A stretch of DNA of 64,000 nt. Origin: Calonectria ilicicola (Eukaryota; Ascomycota; Sordariomycetes; Hypocreales; Nectriaceae). The translations under genes were made by a program, and so were the position numbers. Positions 47,648-59,041 of the stretch are shown here, one piece after another. The stretch spans positions 5,332,001 through 5,396,000 of the forward strand of contig CP085829.1 in NCBI GenBank assembly GCA_020809705.1, in the 5' to 3' direction. Each line of letters begins with the position of its first letter. Within the stretch, counting starts at the first letter, position 1. Under the pieces are notes generated by a model. That model was not told the DNA's origin. It did not search any database and saw only the letters and a list, made by a program, of their open reading frames with translations.

Positions 47648-50600
47648 TGTTATTCGGTATCTAAGGAGTTCTTGTTGCAATGTTGTCTGGTAAAGAGTGG
47701 TGGGTTGGGTCAACGCAGCAACAACCTCCACGATTGATCCAATTGCAAAGAAAACCAAGACCAAAGGTGATTTGGTTCGAATTATGTAGTCGTTTGAACG
47801 ATAAAAGGAAAATATGGTCGTTGAAAATAGGAAATGGGGTTCGTCTTGTTCATATTAGAGTCTGAAGCTCTCTCGGCAAAGGAAACAACAGGCCCGGGTT
47901 CCCGTTGAGTCTACCATGGGCATCGTTTCTTTGAGACAAACTGCCAAAGGAGGCAGTCGTAACTGCCCCCCAGCTGGATCTAGGTGACGGGAACAGATAT
48001 GTATTTGAGACACGTCGGTCCTCATGAGTTACACAATGGCGAGGGCATGGTGGCCATCTCGGTTGCCTGGACCTCAGGCTCTCGTCTATCGGATTACCGC
48101 AAGGGCTCCTCAGGGTGAGATTTTTTCTGACAGTCACACAAGGGAGGCGGCGGCGACGGCAATGACGGGTGCTGTGCAGCCCAGGCATGGCCTCTGTGCG
48201 AGCCAGCGGTGTCCAGGGCTGCCGCGAGCGTTGTACATTGGATACAAATCAACTCCAGTGGATCGAACCATTCACAACATCACTACTCTTTTCTCGACAT
48301 CAATTGGGCCTCTATCTGGTGGAGGGGCAGCTTTGATGCCGGTTCGGTACATGGAGTTTTGCTCCTCTTTGTTGCTTTGCCGGCATCCACGAGAGCAGCT
48401 GCAATCATGTTCAGGTTCGGCAGTTATGCTGGATGCCACCCAACAGCATAAAGCCCATCTGCGCGTACCCGGATGTGTTTGGGTGGTACATTGCACCAGT
48501 GTAAAACCTGGACTGGCTCTGCAGACGGCTAACCCGCTTGCGCCGTGCCGGGTTGCCCTTTCGGTCAATCGTGCGAGATGCTCCCTCAGGAAGCGAATAG
48601 CGAGCTCGTCTATCCGTGGAGCGTCAACTGCCGCCGGGAGGAACTAGCCTGTGGAATGGGGTCAGACGCGCAGTGGTGCACCAGTTTGAGGAGTTCGCAG
48701 GCGCATTATCTGCTCATGGCTTCGACCTAAGCTGCGGGTTGTCGGCCTTGTGCAGCGTCCAACAGGACCACTGGAGAACCGATGTCCAGAGTGGCAGCCC
48801 GGACCACAAACCTGCATATTAGTGAATGCACCTAGAGGTCAAGATTGCGTCGCATGCCTTAGACTGAGAGTTTCTCGGGCTCGGGCGTGATGTGGGTTGT
48901 GTTTTTGTGCGACCTTTGTGTTCCCATGCCCATGGTTGTTGTCAGTTACCAATGGGAGTGGAGAAGGAAAGGTCAGAAGTGAGTGAGTGAGCGAGTGAGT
49001 GCATCGCTTGGGAGTGGGGGATGGAGGACGGGGGAGGAAGAAGGAGGAGGGAGAGTATAGCGACCGGGTGACGTTCTATTCCTCCTGTTTGCTTCCTGTT
49101 TTTTTTTCCTTTTTTCGCCCAACGTGTCTTTTTTTTATTGTTTTGTGGTTTCTAGTGTTTCGTCGCTTTAATTCCCTAGAGTTTCTATTCTACCTGTTTT
49201 TTTTTTCTTTTTCCGAGTTCACACAAGAAGACCTTTGGTGCTAAAAGAACTCAGAGCTAAGAGAACCAGGGAAAAGAGAAAACAGTGTCTTGAATGCAGT
49301 CCGCGAACCAACACGCATGCAGGATCCACAGCCACGCCCTCATTCTCTCCGACAGCTCGATAACAAAGCCCCGTCAGAGACAAATGTGCCAGAGACGGAG
49401 CCCAAGCTGTAGGGATTATTCGACGCCGCCTGTCAAGTGTCAGATCCACATGGCCAATACAATTGCGGTCTTGGCCGGCCGCTGCGGCGCCATTTGCTCG
49501 CTTGCAAGTGATAGACGACGCCATCTGCATCTAACGAGGCGTCCCGCCCGAAGCGTTGGTTCTCAGCACGAATAGGCGTCCTGTGCTGGCAATCCTATTT
49601 GCAGCGGCTCGTCCCGCGTAGGGTGTGCTGAATAATTAGGCAAACAGCTCGTGGCCTCTGTGCCAGCTCTCGGAGAATGAAGAACAACGCCCTTTCAGCC
49701 ACCGTGGGCCGGATGACCACCTTGCGACCCAGTCGGCATCCGCACGCAGCGGCACGTTCCAACGGCATACTCTTTCGGCCGCCTTTCCCACAGCCACAAT
49801 CCTGTCTCACCGGCCTATTCGCGGTGCCCTGGGAACCGCTTGCATGCATCTCCACGCCCAGCCATGCCGTCGGGCAATAGTCTTCTCTCCCCGAGGCATC
49901 TCACGAGACCACATGTAGCGCCCGTTGGCACAGTCCAACGGGTCCTGTCATGCCGTCGTCGTCCTTCTAGCGCTTCTGCACTCATGTCGTCATGGCTGGA
50001 AGAAGAAAAGAAAGAACACCCTCGGGTTCCAGCTGGGCCATGAAACAAGATGTAGACGCGGCCTGTGGCACTCATCATATGAGGCTCGCCATCGCGATCA
50101 TGTCCCAATTGGGCCTGAACGACTCAAACCACAACCCAACCCAACCACAACCACAACCACTGTCAGCTCGTTTACCCGGTCATGTCCGAGAAAGTATCTG
50201 CACCAAAAGCCCTTACCTTGCCGCTCCCTCGTGGGCCGGCACCGAGTCGCTGCATTAGACGCTGCAGCCATATGCCACGTTGAAAATCTTCTATTTCTGT
50301 TCACCCCCATTCCCGTTGCCAACCATGACACAATCCTTTCGCAGATCATATGCACCAGCTGAGCGTTCTAGATGCGCGGTCCCTGTCACTTCTCCCCCAG
50401 CTTATGTCGCAGCCTACCTGCCACTTGCAGCCAACTGCAGATAAAAGCACGTTTTTTACATGCATCATTCAGGGCTGCCAATCCAGCTGAAGGACCGCAC
50501 AGCCGGCATCTGCCCCCAAAGTACTCCGTATTATGTCTTCTTACATGCGTCTCCAAAGGCAGCTAATTTTTCACAGCCCGGGTTTGCGCTCAAGGCTGAG

Positions 50601-51470
50601 CAAACACCCAGGCAAACAACTGTAATTTTGCGTGTAAAAGAAAAGAGCCGGAAACCTCCCGTCAAAGGATCCGTCTGCTCACCGCCGCCGTTTCCAAATG
50701 GCTCGTTTATACATACCCCCGGGCGGTCCCGACCCAACCTGGCTTGGATTTCAGATGTGAAGTTTACGACTATTGATCAATTGCACCTCTAGTTGGTACG
50801 CCTTGCAGCCAGGAGCTGCGTAGAGCCTCCACACCACCAACCCACAAACACTCCTTTGGGTATGTTACCCACTCGACTATTGCTGAACGTTTGGCGCTTA
50901 TGCAAACCCATCAAGCTGTAGACACGCCTCTATCCTGCCATTGGCTTCCTAGGACACCACCAAGTTGTTTTGGGTGGGTGCTGGGGGAGTGTTCCTCTGG
51001 CCTTTTGTTCAGGACATAAAAGTTGGCAAATTCCCCCCGACCTCGAGTCAGACTTGCCAAGACAATCCCAAAGGCTGCAGACTGTGAAAAGTCCCTGGAA
51101 ACAGTGGCTGTCAGCATCTTTCTGTGAAATCATCCTCTTCTATTGGAAATGAGCCGAATACGCTGGCTCATTCGATGAACTCCGAACTCCGTCTGATCGC
51201 TGTTCGAGTTATTGGCTGATTCAACCATTGTTTGTCTGTTCGCCGGACTGGCGGTCAGCTTCAAAGACATCTTTTTGTCATTACTAGCTTTTTTTAGTTT
51301 GGTTTTTTTGACAGTGATTCACTGCTGCCGAAACTTGCCTCTTTCCTTATACGTACCATTATACCCGAGTCCCTGGTTACTTCACGCTCTGCTTAATACG
51401 ATCCCCCTTATCTGCACTCTCCCCTCATAGTCAGCCCATCTTTTATAACAACTCCCCGCCGGCTCTAGCC
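47648..51470. other. Long divergent intergenic region before the PKS
   Basis: About 3.8 kb between the divergent exporter and PKS genes. I find no supportable gene. The 207-codon frame at 48024-48647 has no domain and overlaps ORFs in other frames. Poly-T runs lie near 49095-49225. Just before the PKS there is a TTTATAA box at 51442-51448, only about 23 bp from the ATG, so its role is uncertain. A cluster gene with very short exons, or the shared control region of the cluster, could be here. Confidence 0.5.
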
Positions 51471-54400
51471 ATGGATGACATCGCTGTCATCGGCCTGGGC
51501 TTGCGATTCCCCGGGAACGCCAGCTCCCCGGAGGAGCTTTGGAAAGTCTTAGAGCGCGGCGAATCCCAGTGGTCTGAGTTTCCAAAAGATCGTCTCAACA
51601 TTGACGGCTATTTTCACCCCGGCGGTGACCGTCAGGGAAGCATTTCATTCCGCGGCGCACACTTCCTCAAGGGCGACTTTGCTGCATTCGACGCCCCCTT
51701 CTTCTCAGTGGCTGCTGAGGATGCTAAAGCCATTGACCCTCAGCAACGAATCCTTCTAGAAGCATCATATGAAGCTCTAGAAAATGCCGGAATTCGAATG
51801 GAAGACATTGACGGCAGTGACACTGCCGTCTATGTCGGATCCTTTGTCAAGGATTACGAACAAGTCTGCCTAAGAGATCCAGATTGGCAGCCGCAGTATG
51901 CCGCCACTGGAAACGGAATTGCCATCATGGCAAACCGTATATCCTACTTTTTCAACTTGCATGGTCCTAGCATGACCATTGACACCGGTTGCAGTGGTAG
52001 TCTCGTCTCAGTCCACCTGGCAGCCCAGAGCCTTCGGTCTGGTGAATCCTCCCTTGCCATCGCAGCCGGCGCCGGCATGATTCTGACACCAAATACCATT
52101 ATGCCAATGACTGCACTCAATTTCCTAAGTCCCGATGGGAAATGCTTTACCTTTGATGCCCGTGCAAATGGATATGGGCGAGGAGAGGGTATCGGAGTTG
52201 TCATCCTCAAACGGCTTACAGATGCACTTCGTGACAACGACACAATCCGCGCCGTCATCAGAGGCACAAGGGTGAACCAAGACGGTCACACCACCGGAAT
52301 CACACTTCCTAGTAAAGAGGCCCAAGTGGCAAACATTAAAGCCATCTACCGGTCAGCCGGGCTGGACTTCAACCAAACCGCCTATGTTGAGTGTCACGGA
52401 ACTGGCACCCAGGCGGGTGACTGGCGAGAACTAAAGGCCATTTCTGAATCAATCGGCTCCCAGCGATCAGTCGACAACCCAGTTGTGGTTGGGTCTGTGA
52501 AACCAAACATTGGTCATCTCGAGGGAGCTGCTGGTGTCGCGGGCTTAATCAAGGGTGTCCTCACCCTCGAACATGGCAAGATTCCTCCCAACATCAATTT
52601 CCAGAAGGGCAACCCCGATATTGATTTTAAGGAGTGGAGGGTCAAGGTTCCCCGCCATATGCTCGACTGGCCCTTGTCTGGCCTTCGTCGTGTCAGTGTC
52701 AACTGCTTCGGTTTTGGTGGCACTAATGCCCACGTCATCATGGATGAAGCCCCCCGATATCTGACTGCTCGTGGCCTCACTGGTAATCACAACTCGCTAG
52801 CTGAACCTCCTTCCAGCAGAGATTCACCCTTGGATGAGTCAACTGTCGTTGCTCCTCAGCTATTCTGCTTCTCTTCGCATGAAAAGTCCGGTGTCCTTCG
52901 CGTCATGAAATCTCATTTGCCTTATTTAAACACAAAGCAAGCCGATTCTACGACTGATGCCGACTTCCTTCGACACTATGCCTATACTATCGGCACTAGG
53001 CGATCCAACCTTGAGTGGAAGCATTCTATCGTGGCCACATCCATCGAAAGTCTAATTTCACAGCTTGAGAACGCCAACGAAGCGCACTTCTCTCGGTCCT
53101 CTAAAGGCAAACAACCCAAAATTTGCTTTATATTTTCTGGCCAGGGTGCCCAGTTTGCTCAGATGGGTAGAGACCTCTTGATCTTCGAGGCTTTCCATCA
53201 AAGTTTGATCGAAGCTTCCAGATATCTTATTTCAGATCTGGAGAGTCCCTTCGATGTTCTAGAGGAAATTCTCAAGGCCCCTGAGGACTCGGATATTTCC
53301 AACCCGAAGATTGCGCAGCCTGCAACCACCGCTTTGCAAATCGCCCTCGTTGATCTCCTCCGTTCTTTCGGCATCTCTCCCAAGTTTACCATCGGCCATT
53401 CTTCGGGTGAAGTTGCTGCTGCGTATGCTTCTGGGGCCATTGAAAGGGAGACTGCCTGGGAGATCGCTTACTACCGTGGCCTTGCAGCTAGCAGTCTTTC
53501 CATCAAGAAGCCATCCCTGAAGGGCGGCATGATTGCTGTTGGACTCTCTGTGGATGACGCCAAGTCGTATATCTCAACTTTGAAGCATCCTGTCGAGGTT
53601 GCCTGTGTAAACAGCCCTCGGTCTGTCACCCTCTCCGGAACAGCCAAGGCCATTGATTTTGTCTCCACCGACCTACCAGAGAACGTTTTCCGCCGTCGCC
53701 TCCCCGTCACTACCGCCTACCATTCCTCACATATGCAAATTGTTGCAAATGACTACAAGACAATGCTATCCGGAATGAGCACGAAGAAATCCCAGACTGC
53801 AACTATGTTCTCGTCCGTAACCGGGCGCGCAGTTAAAAGCAATGAGCTAGATAACAATTACTGGGTTAAAAACATGGTGTCCCCTGTTCAATATGTGCGC
53901 GCGGTTGAGGCCATGATGAGATTGCCCCGTGAGGAGGGTCCTGATATCATCGTCGAGTTGAGCCCAGTTGCCACTCTCAAATCCCCAACGATAGATATTC
54001 TCTCTGGCACGGGCTCCAAAAGTCCCCCTGCTTACCACTCTGTTCTCGAGCGCAAGATCAATGGAGTCATCTCTCTGTTGAAAACTGTAGGAAACTTATG
54101 GACCCGAGGCTGCTCACTTCAAACCAAAGCTGTCGTCTCACGGGGCAACTCTGATCTGAACTTTAAGTGTCTGGCCGACATTCCACCATACCCTTGGAAT
54201 CACTCAAAGTCCTACTGGCATGAATCTCATCTTGGCACAGCAAACCGATTCCGAGAGTTCCCGCGACAGGATCTCATTGGCGCACCTACAGCCGATGCTA
54301 TTTCCTTTGAACCTCGCTGGCGTGGGTTCCTCCGTACTTCGGAAAATCCATGGCTTCAGGACCACCAAGTTCAAAAGACAATCGTCTATCCAGCTGCGGG

Positions 54401-57400
54401 TATGGTGGCGATGGCTTTGGAAGGTGCAACTCAGTCGGTTAAGGATAAGACCAACATTTTGGGATATGAAATCACCAATATGCGTATTGACAAGGCAATG
54501 ATCATTCCCACCACCTCTCACGGCTTAGAGATGGCCATGAATTTCAAGAAGGATTCCGAAAGCGGCCACTCCTTCGATTTTACCATATATTCTAAGCAAC
54601 TTGATGGACCATGGGAACAACATGCTACTGGTTCATTGCTGGTTCGATTCAAGAATGGCGATTGGAGAGCCACCTTCCAAGAGCATGGAGCACGCTTCAA
54701 CTCGCTCCAGCAGACATGCACCGAGGCCATTGTTCCTCGACAATTATACGAGCTTCTCGACATTGTCGGCATGAATTATGGAGGTCTCTTCCAGAATATC
54801 AGCGAGATTTATAAGGGTGACAGCGCTTGTATCAGCAAAGTCCGGATCCCCGACACAAAGTCCAAGATGCCTGCCAAATTCGAGTACCCCCACATCATTC
54901 ACCCCGCGACCCTCGACTCAATGTTCCAAACCTTATTTGCCATTGATAACGAGCCCATGGTCCCTACCTACATTAGCAAAATGTTTGTCTCTGCTGATAT
55001 CTCGCGTGAGATTGGCAGTGAATTCACCGGCTATGCTACTGCCCGCCGGGCTGGTATTCGCGATGCGAACGCCAACATCGCTATGACTCAAAATGGTTGG
55101 GATCAACCCTCAGTTGTTGTCGAAGGTCTTCACTTTACAGGCTTGGCTGGACCATCTGCCGGAACGGGTGACTTCCTACCCAACCATCGCAACCTCTGCA
55201 CTGAAATTGTGTGGGACCAGGATGTTACATTTGCAAGTGTGGAATACTTGGAGGAGCTGGTCAAACTTATGGCTTACAAGACCCCTGCCCTGTCTATTCT
55301 GCAGGCTGGAGGTAATTCTGTCATTGCAGAGCAGGTTCTTGCTAAATTAGCACCGAGCCAGGACCAAGCCCCATGCTTAGCCCGATACACAATCACAAAA
55401 GCCAGCAACAACAGTACCATATCCGAGATACTCTCTCATGTCAAAGGTACTCGTCTTGAACCTTTTGTTGAGACAAGGCAGGTAGATGGCTCTGAGCCCT
55501 TGCCAGACTACAATCTGATGATTGTATGCAATGACAACAATGGATTTGACATTTCCAATATGCAGAAGCATCTTAAGCCTGACGGCATTATTCTAAACCA
55601 ATGCCGTGGTGTCATGGCGCCAAAGATTGCTCATACATACGCCAAGGATGGACGAAAGACTCGCATGGAGTTCCAGATTCACCAACCAACCTCTCTTGAA
55701 AGCACTCCCGCTACAGTTGATGTGGTCATTGTCTTACCAATTGACTCTCGCAGTCAGGCCGATGCTTTAGGCGTAGCTCTAGCACAACTCATTCAGAGTC
55801 AAAACGCCAAGAACGCAGTAATTATGCACGCAGATCAAGTCTTGGATCAGATCGCCAGTATCAAGGGCAAGGTCGTCATTTCTCTACTCGACTTCTCGAA
55901 CGCCCCTCTCCAATCTTCATCTGTATTTAACTGGGCTGAGTCTGACTTTGATATCTTTTATGCATTGCAAAAAGCAGCAAAGGGTATCATTTGGGTCACC
56001 CAGGCCTCTCACATGAAACCCCAAAACCCTTTCGGTGCTCCAATTATTGCTCTAGCTCGAACTCTCATGTCAGAGGACCCCCTAAAAACCATCGTGACGG
56101 TAGATTTGGGAGAATCAACAAGCCTTGATGAACAATCAACTGTTGAAAACATAATGCGGATATTAAACAGAACATTTAGGGCTTCTCAAGGGCCTGGTCC
56201 CCGAGAAATGGAGTACGCTGAAGAGCAAGGCAAGCTTTACATTCCTCGATTAGTGCCAATTAATTCACTCAACAAATTAGTCGAAGAAGGCAACATGCCT
56301 GTTATACAGCTGAATGCTTTCCACGACCAAAACACACAATTTAAACTCCATATTTCAGAGCCAGGTCTTGCTGACGATGGTCTCATTTTCACACCAACTG
56401 ACGTCTCGGATCCGGGCCCTGACGAGGTTCAAATTCGCTTTGAGAGTGCCACTATCAATCATCTCGATTTGGATATTGTCATGGGACGCACTATTGAGTC
56501 CGAGGTGGGACTTGATGTCACAGGTAGAGTCATCAAAGTCGGAAGAAACATACTGAGCATATCTGTTGGCGATCATGTTGTCGCTCTTGCGTCTGGAGGC
56601 GCCATACAAAGCAAGATCAACATCGATCGCCGGTTAGTTAAAAAGTGGTCATCAAACCTTCCCCTGAGTCATTCAGTTAGTGCGTTCCATGCTCTTTGTA
56701 GAGTTGGTAGACTTAGCCAAGGAAAATCCGTGCTTATTCATGCTGGAGCAAGCTGCTTCGGTCTGGCCGCTATCCACCTTGCTTCTCAACTTGGTGCAGA
56801 GGTCTTTGCCACTGTCATGGAACCAGATGCACAAGCACAGCGTCTACTCCTTCAGCGTTGCGGATTTGAGCCGGACCGCATCATAGATGCCACCTCGGAC
56901 AGTTTTGTTAAGGCTGTGCAGAATTTGAATGGTGGGCGAGGCGTGGACGTTGTCTACAACTCGACTCGACAACACATTGAAACCAACTTCTCTTGCGTGC
57001 GCAAGGGCGGTGTGGTTATTCAGTTCGCAAGCAAGTCGCCATGTCCTCTACCAGTCCGCATGGCCTCAAATTCTGTATCATTTGTCAATTTTGACTTTTC
57101 TCAACTCCTCAAAGATGATCTCGAATATGTGGTCGAGTTATTAGACGGCACACTAGCACTCTTGGAAAAACCGGGCTGTGAATTCTCACTCGACACCAAG
57201 GTCGGAAAGTCTCTCTTGATTCAGATAGAGGAAGCATTCCGCCTTGTCGAAAAACATCCCTACCTTGGACTTGTTTCCGTTACTGGTGGTCTTGAACTCA
57301 ACCCTCAAGTCAAGGTTGCTACACCCAAACTTGTCCGGCCGCTTCACGACGCGCTTTCCACGGACAAGACATATCTCCTCGCTGGAGGTTTGGGTGGTCT

Positions 57401-58499
57401 TGGACGAAGCATCTGCGAGCTCATTGTTAAAAACGGTGCTCGGCACATTGCTTTCTTATCTCGATCAGGCGCAGGCTCTAGCGCCTCCCGGCTGTTCGTG
57501 GAAGACCTTCAGAAGAGGGGCGTAAACGCGAAAATATATAAAGCTGACATCTGTAACAAGAGGGCGTTGGAGGAAGCCAGCAGTCAAATTCTTGAACAGA
57601 TGCCCCCCATTGCCGGCGTTTTCCAATGTGCCGCGGTCATTAAAGATGCCGTCTTTGACAATATGGCCTACTCCGACTGGGTGACTGCCGTGAAGCCCAA
57701 GACTATTGGTTCAATGAACCTCATGCAGACCATCCCCCGTATTCAGGGCGATGACCCGTTCTTCATTTTCCTCGCCAGTTCTGCAGGTGTGATCGGCAAC
57801 CGCGGACAAGCCAATTATGCTGCCGGGAATGCTTTCGAGGATGCGCTCGCAAGAAGCTACCGGCTTCAAGGCAAGCACGCCGTTTCGATTGATTTGGGAC
57901 CCGTTCTCGGCGCTGGCATGCTGGCAGACGATGAAGAAATACTTGATATGCTTCGCGCCAGTGGTTTCTATGGCATTCGCCACCAGGATTTCTTGACCAT
58001 GATTAATCACGCCATCACTATGGAAATTGAGCCCAAGATTTCCATGCCACCTCAGGTCATTATGGGCATAGGTACCGGAGGTCTTATTAGGCAGAACCAG
58101 CCAGCAGACCCCTACTGGACACGTACAGCATTATACAACTACCTCAATCTCATTGATATGCCTCCTCCCGACCTGGCCGCCGTTAATGGATCTGCAAGTA
58201 TAGACATGAAGTCGATGTTGGCTTGCAGTACAGATACAACCGCAGCAGCGGATATTATTTGCATCGGCCTCGCTCATATGCTATCCAAGGCCATGAACAT
58301 GCTACCTGAGGAGATTGACACAAGCAAACCACCAAATGTTTACGGTGTCGACTCTCTGGTAGCGGTAGGAGTCCGAAACTGGGTTGTTTCTAACTGCGGC
58401 GTCCCCGTTTCTGTTTTCGAAGTCTTGAGTGACAAGACAATCGCGGAGTTGGCAGCTGACATTGCGGTGAAAGGTGGATTTGGTGTCGACAAGGACTAG
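51471..58499 (+). CDS. Highly reducing polyketide synthase (KS-AT-DH-MT°-ER°-KR-ACP)
   Basis: Iterative type I PKS, 2342 residues, intronless. KS about 1-430: DTGCSGSL with Cys174, ECHGTGTQ with His309, NIGHLEG with His349. AT about 550-870: FSGQGAQ and GHSSGE with nucleophile Ser644. DH about 930-1220: PWLQDHQVQ with His965, where the HxxxGxxxxP motif has Lys for Gly, and HPATLDSMFQ with the catalytic Asp. The C-methyltransferase region (about 1240-1520) is shortened and has ILQAGGNS (1276-1283) where a GxGTGG-type SAM motif is expected, so it is probably inactive. ER about 1600-1900: the NADPH motif reads HAGASCFGL (residues 1757-1765) instead of HAAAGGVGQ, so probably weak or inactive. KR about 1960-2190: GGLGGLG at 1972-1978 and Tyr2116 in ANYAAGN, intact. 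ACP: GVDSL with Ser2295. No thioesterase, so release is by another route. KS motif variants as here are common in fungal HR-PKSs. Confidence 0.97.
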   Translation: MDDIAVIGLGLRFPGNASSPEELWKVLERGESQWSEFPKDRLNIDGYFHPGGDRQGSISFRGAHFLKGDFAAFDAPFFSVAAEDAKAIDPQQRILLEASYEALENAGIRMEDIDGSDTAVYVGSFVKDYEQVCLRDPDWQPQYAATGNGIAIMANRISYFFNLHGPSMTIDTGCSGSLVSVHLAAQSLRSGESSLAIAAGAGMILTPNTIMPMTALNFLSPDGKCFTFDARANGYGRGEGIGVVILKRLTDALRDNDTIRAVIRGTRVNQDGHTTGITLPSKEAQVANIKAIYRSAGLDFNQTAYVECHGTGTQAGDWRELKAISESIGSQRSVDNPVVVGSVKPNIGHLEGAAGVAGLIKGVLTLEHGKIPPNINFQKGNPDIDFKEWRVKVPRHMLDWPLSGLRRVSVNCFGFGGTNAHVIMDEAPRYLTARGLTGNHNSLAEPPSSRDSPLDESTVVAPQLFCFSSHEKSGVLRVMKSHLPYLNTKQADSTTDADFLRHYAYTIGTRRSNLEWKHSIVATSIESLISQLENANEAHFSRSSKGKQPKICFIFSGQGAQFAQMGRDLLIFEAFHQSLIEASRYLISDLESPFDVLEEILKAPEDSDISNPKIAQPATTALQIALVDLLRSFGISPKFTIGHSSGEVAAAYASGAIERETAWEIAYYRGLAASSLSIKKPSLKGGMIAVGLSVDDAKSYISTLKHPVEVACVNSPRSVTLSGTAKAIDFVSTDLPENVFRRRLPVTTAYHSSHMQIVANDYKTMLSGMSTKKSQTATMFSSVTGRAVKSNELDNNYWVKNMVSPVQYVRAVEAMMRLPREEGPDIIVELSPVATLKSPTIDILSGTGSKSPPAYHSVLERKINGVISLLKTVGNLWTRGCSLQTKAVVSRGNSDLNFKCLADIPPYPWNHSKSYWHESHLGTANRFREFPRQDLIGAPTADAISFEPRWRGFLRTSENPWLQDHQVQKTIVYPAAGMVAMALEGATQSVKDKTNILGYEITNMRIDKAMIIPTTSHGLEMAMNFKKDSESGHSFDFTIYSKQLDGPWEQHATGSLLVRFKNGDWRATFQEHGARFNSLQQTCTEAIVPRQLYELLDIVGMNYGGLFQNISEIYKGDSACISKVRIPDTKSKMPAKFEYPHIIHPATLDSMFQTLFAIDNEPMVPTYISKMFVSADISREIGSEFTGYATARRAGIRDANANIAMTQNGWDQPSVVVEGLHFTGLAGPSAGTGDFLPNHRNLCTEIVWDQDVTFASVEYLEELVKLMAYKTPALSILQAGGNSVIAEQVLAKLAPSQDQAPCLARYTITKASNNSTISEILSHVKGTRLEPFVETRQVDGSEPLPDYNLMIVCNDNNGFDISNMQKHLKPDGIILNQCRGVMAPKIAHTYAKDGRKTRMEFQIHQPTSLESTPATVDVVIVLPIDSRSQADALGVALAQLIQSQNAKNAVIMHADQVLDQIASIKGKVVISLLDFSNAPLQSSSVFNWAESDFDIFYALQKAAKGIIWVTQASHMKPQNPFGAPIIALARTLMSEDPLKTIVTVDLGESTSLDEQSTVENIMRILNRTFRASQGPGPREMEYAEEQGKLYIPRLVPINSLNKLVEEGNMPVIQLNAFHDQNTQFKLHISEPGLADDGLIFTPTDVSDPGPDEVQIRFESATINHLDLDIVMGRTIESEVGLDVTGRVIKVGRNILSISVGDHVVALASGGAIQSKINIDRRLVKKWSSNLPLSHSVSAFHALCRVGRLSQGKSVLIHAGASCFGLAAIHLASQLGAEVFATVMEPDAQAQRLLLQRCGFEPDRIIDATSDSFVKAVQNLNGGRGVDVVYNSTRQHIETNFSCVRKGGVVIQFASKSPCPLPVRMASNSVSFVNFDFSQLLKDDLEYVVELLDGTLALLEKPGCEFSLDTKVGKSLLIQIEEAFRLVEKHPYLGLVSVTGGLELNPQVKVATPKLVRPLHDALSTDKTYLLAGGLGGLGRSICELIVKNGARHIAFLSRSGAGSSASRLFVEDLQKRGVNAKIYKADICNKRALEEASSQILEQMPPIAGVFQCAAVIKDAVFDNMAYSDWVTAVKPKTIGSMNLMQTIPRIQGDDPFFIFLASSAGVIGNRGQANYAAGNAFEDALARSYRLQGKHAVSIDLGPVLGAGMLADDEEILDMLRASGFYGIRHQDFLTMINHAITMEIEPKISMPPQVIMGIGTGGLIRQNQPADPYWTRTALYNYLNLIDMPPPDLAAVNGSASIDMKSMLACSTDTTAAADIICIGLAHMLSKAMNMLPEEIDTSKPPNVYGVDSLVAVGVRNWVVSNCGVPVSVFEVLSDKTIAELAADIAVKGGFGVDKD

Positions 58500-59041
58500 G
58501 TTACGCTATCAAGGCAATCTGGGGGTTGGGAGGAACGATATTCATGATTGTGATGAGGAGTCCATGTTGGAATTTTTTAATGACTGGGTTGAATGGAGTT
58601 TGAGGAACATGCTTACTTCTGATTTGATTTGTTTTAATTGATGGGCATATTTACGCTTAGTTTTTGCTTCTTATATAATTATCAATCTCATTGGTTCCCG
58701 TTCAAAGTCATTGGCAATACAGCCAGACCACGTCAAAGTAATTGCTCATCAGTTTGGCGTGCCTCTACAGATCTCGGCTTATGGTGCAACGGGGTTCCGA
58801 CGAAAAAGTTGCTTGTGTTCAAAGATGACCCAAGCCTTATTTGAGACATAAACACAACAAAAGGCGAGACCTTGTTCAACAAAAAATAAAAGGACGTATC
58901 ATTAGTCAAAAATAATCAGTCTGCCCAGCAAAGCATTAAAAAAAAAGAAATACTCAGCCACTGAATCAAACTTTGTCCATGAATCACCAACATTAAATCA
59001 GAACCGTGAAAACGACATGGCTTGAATCACATCTTTCAGAT
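58500..59041. other. Intergenic, convergent PKS and methyltransferase ends
   Basis: 3' regions of the PKS (+) and the O-methyltransferase (-). A/T-rich in part. No gene is visible. Confidence 0.6.

Noticed and set aside
48024..48647. 207-codon plus-strand open frame upstream of the PKS
   Set aside because: No domain, Cys/Arg/Ser-rich random-looking sequence, overlapping frames on both strands. The ATG context alone is not enough.
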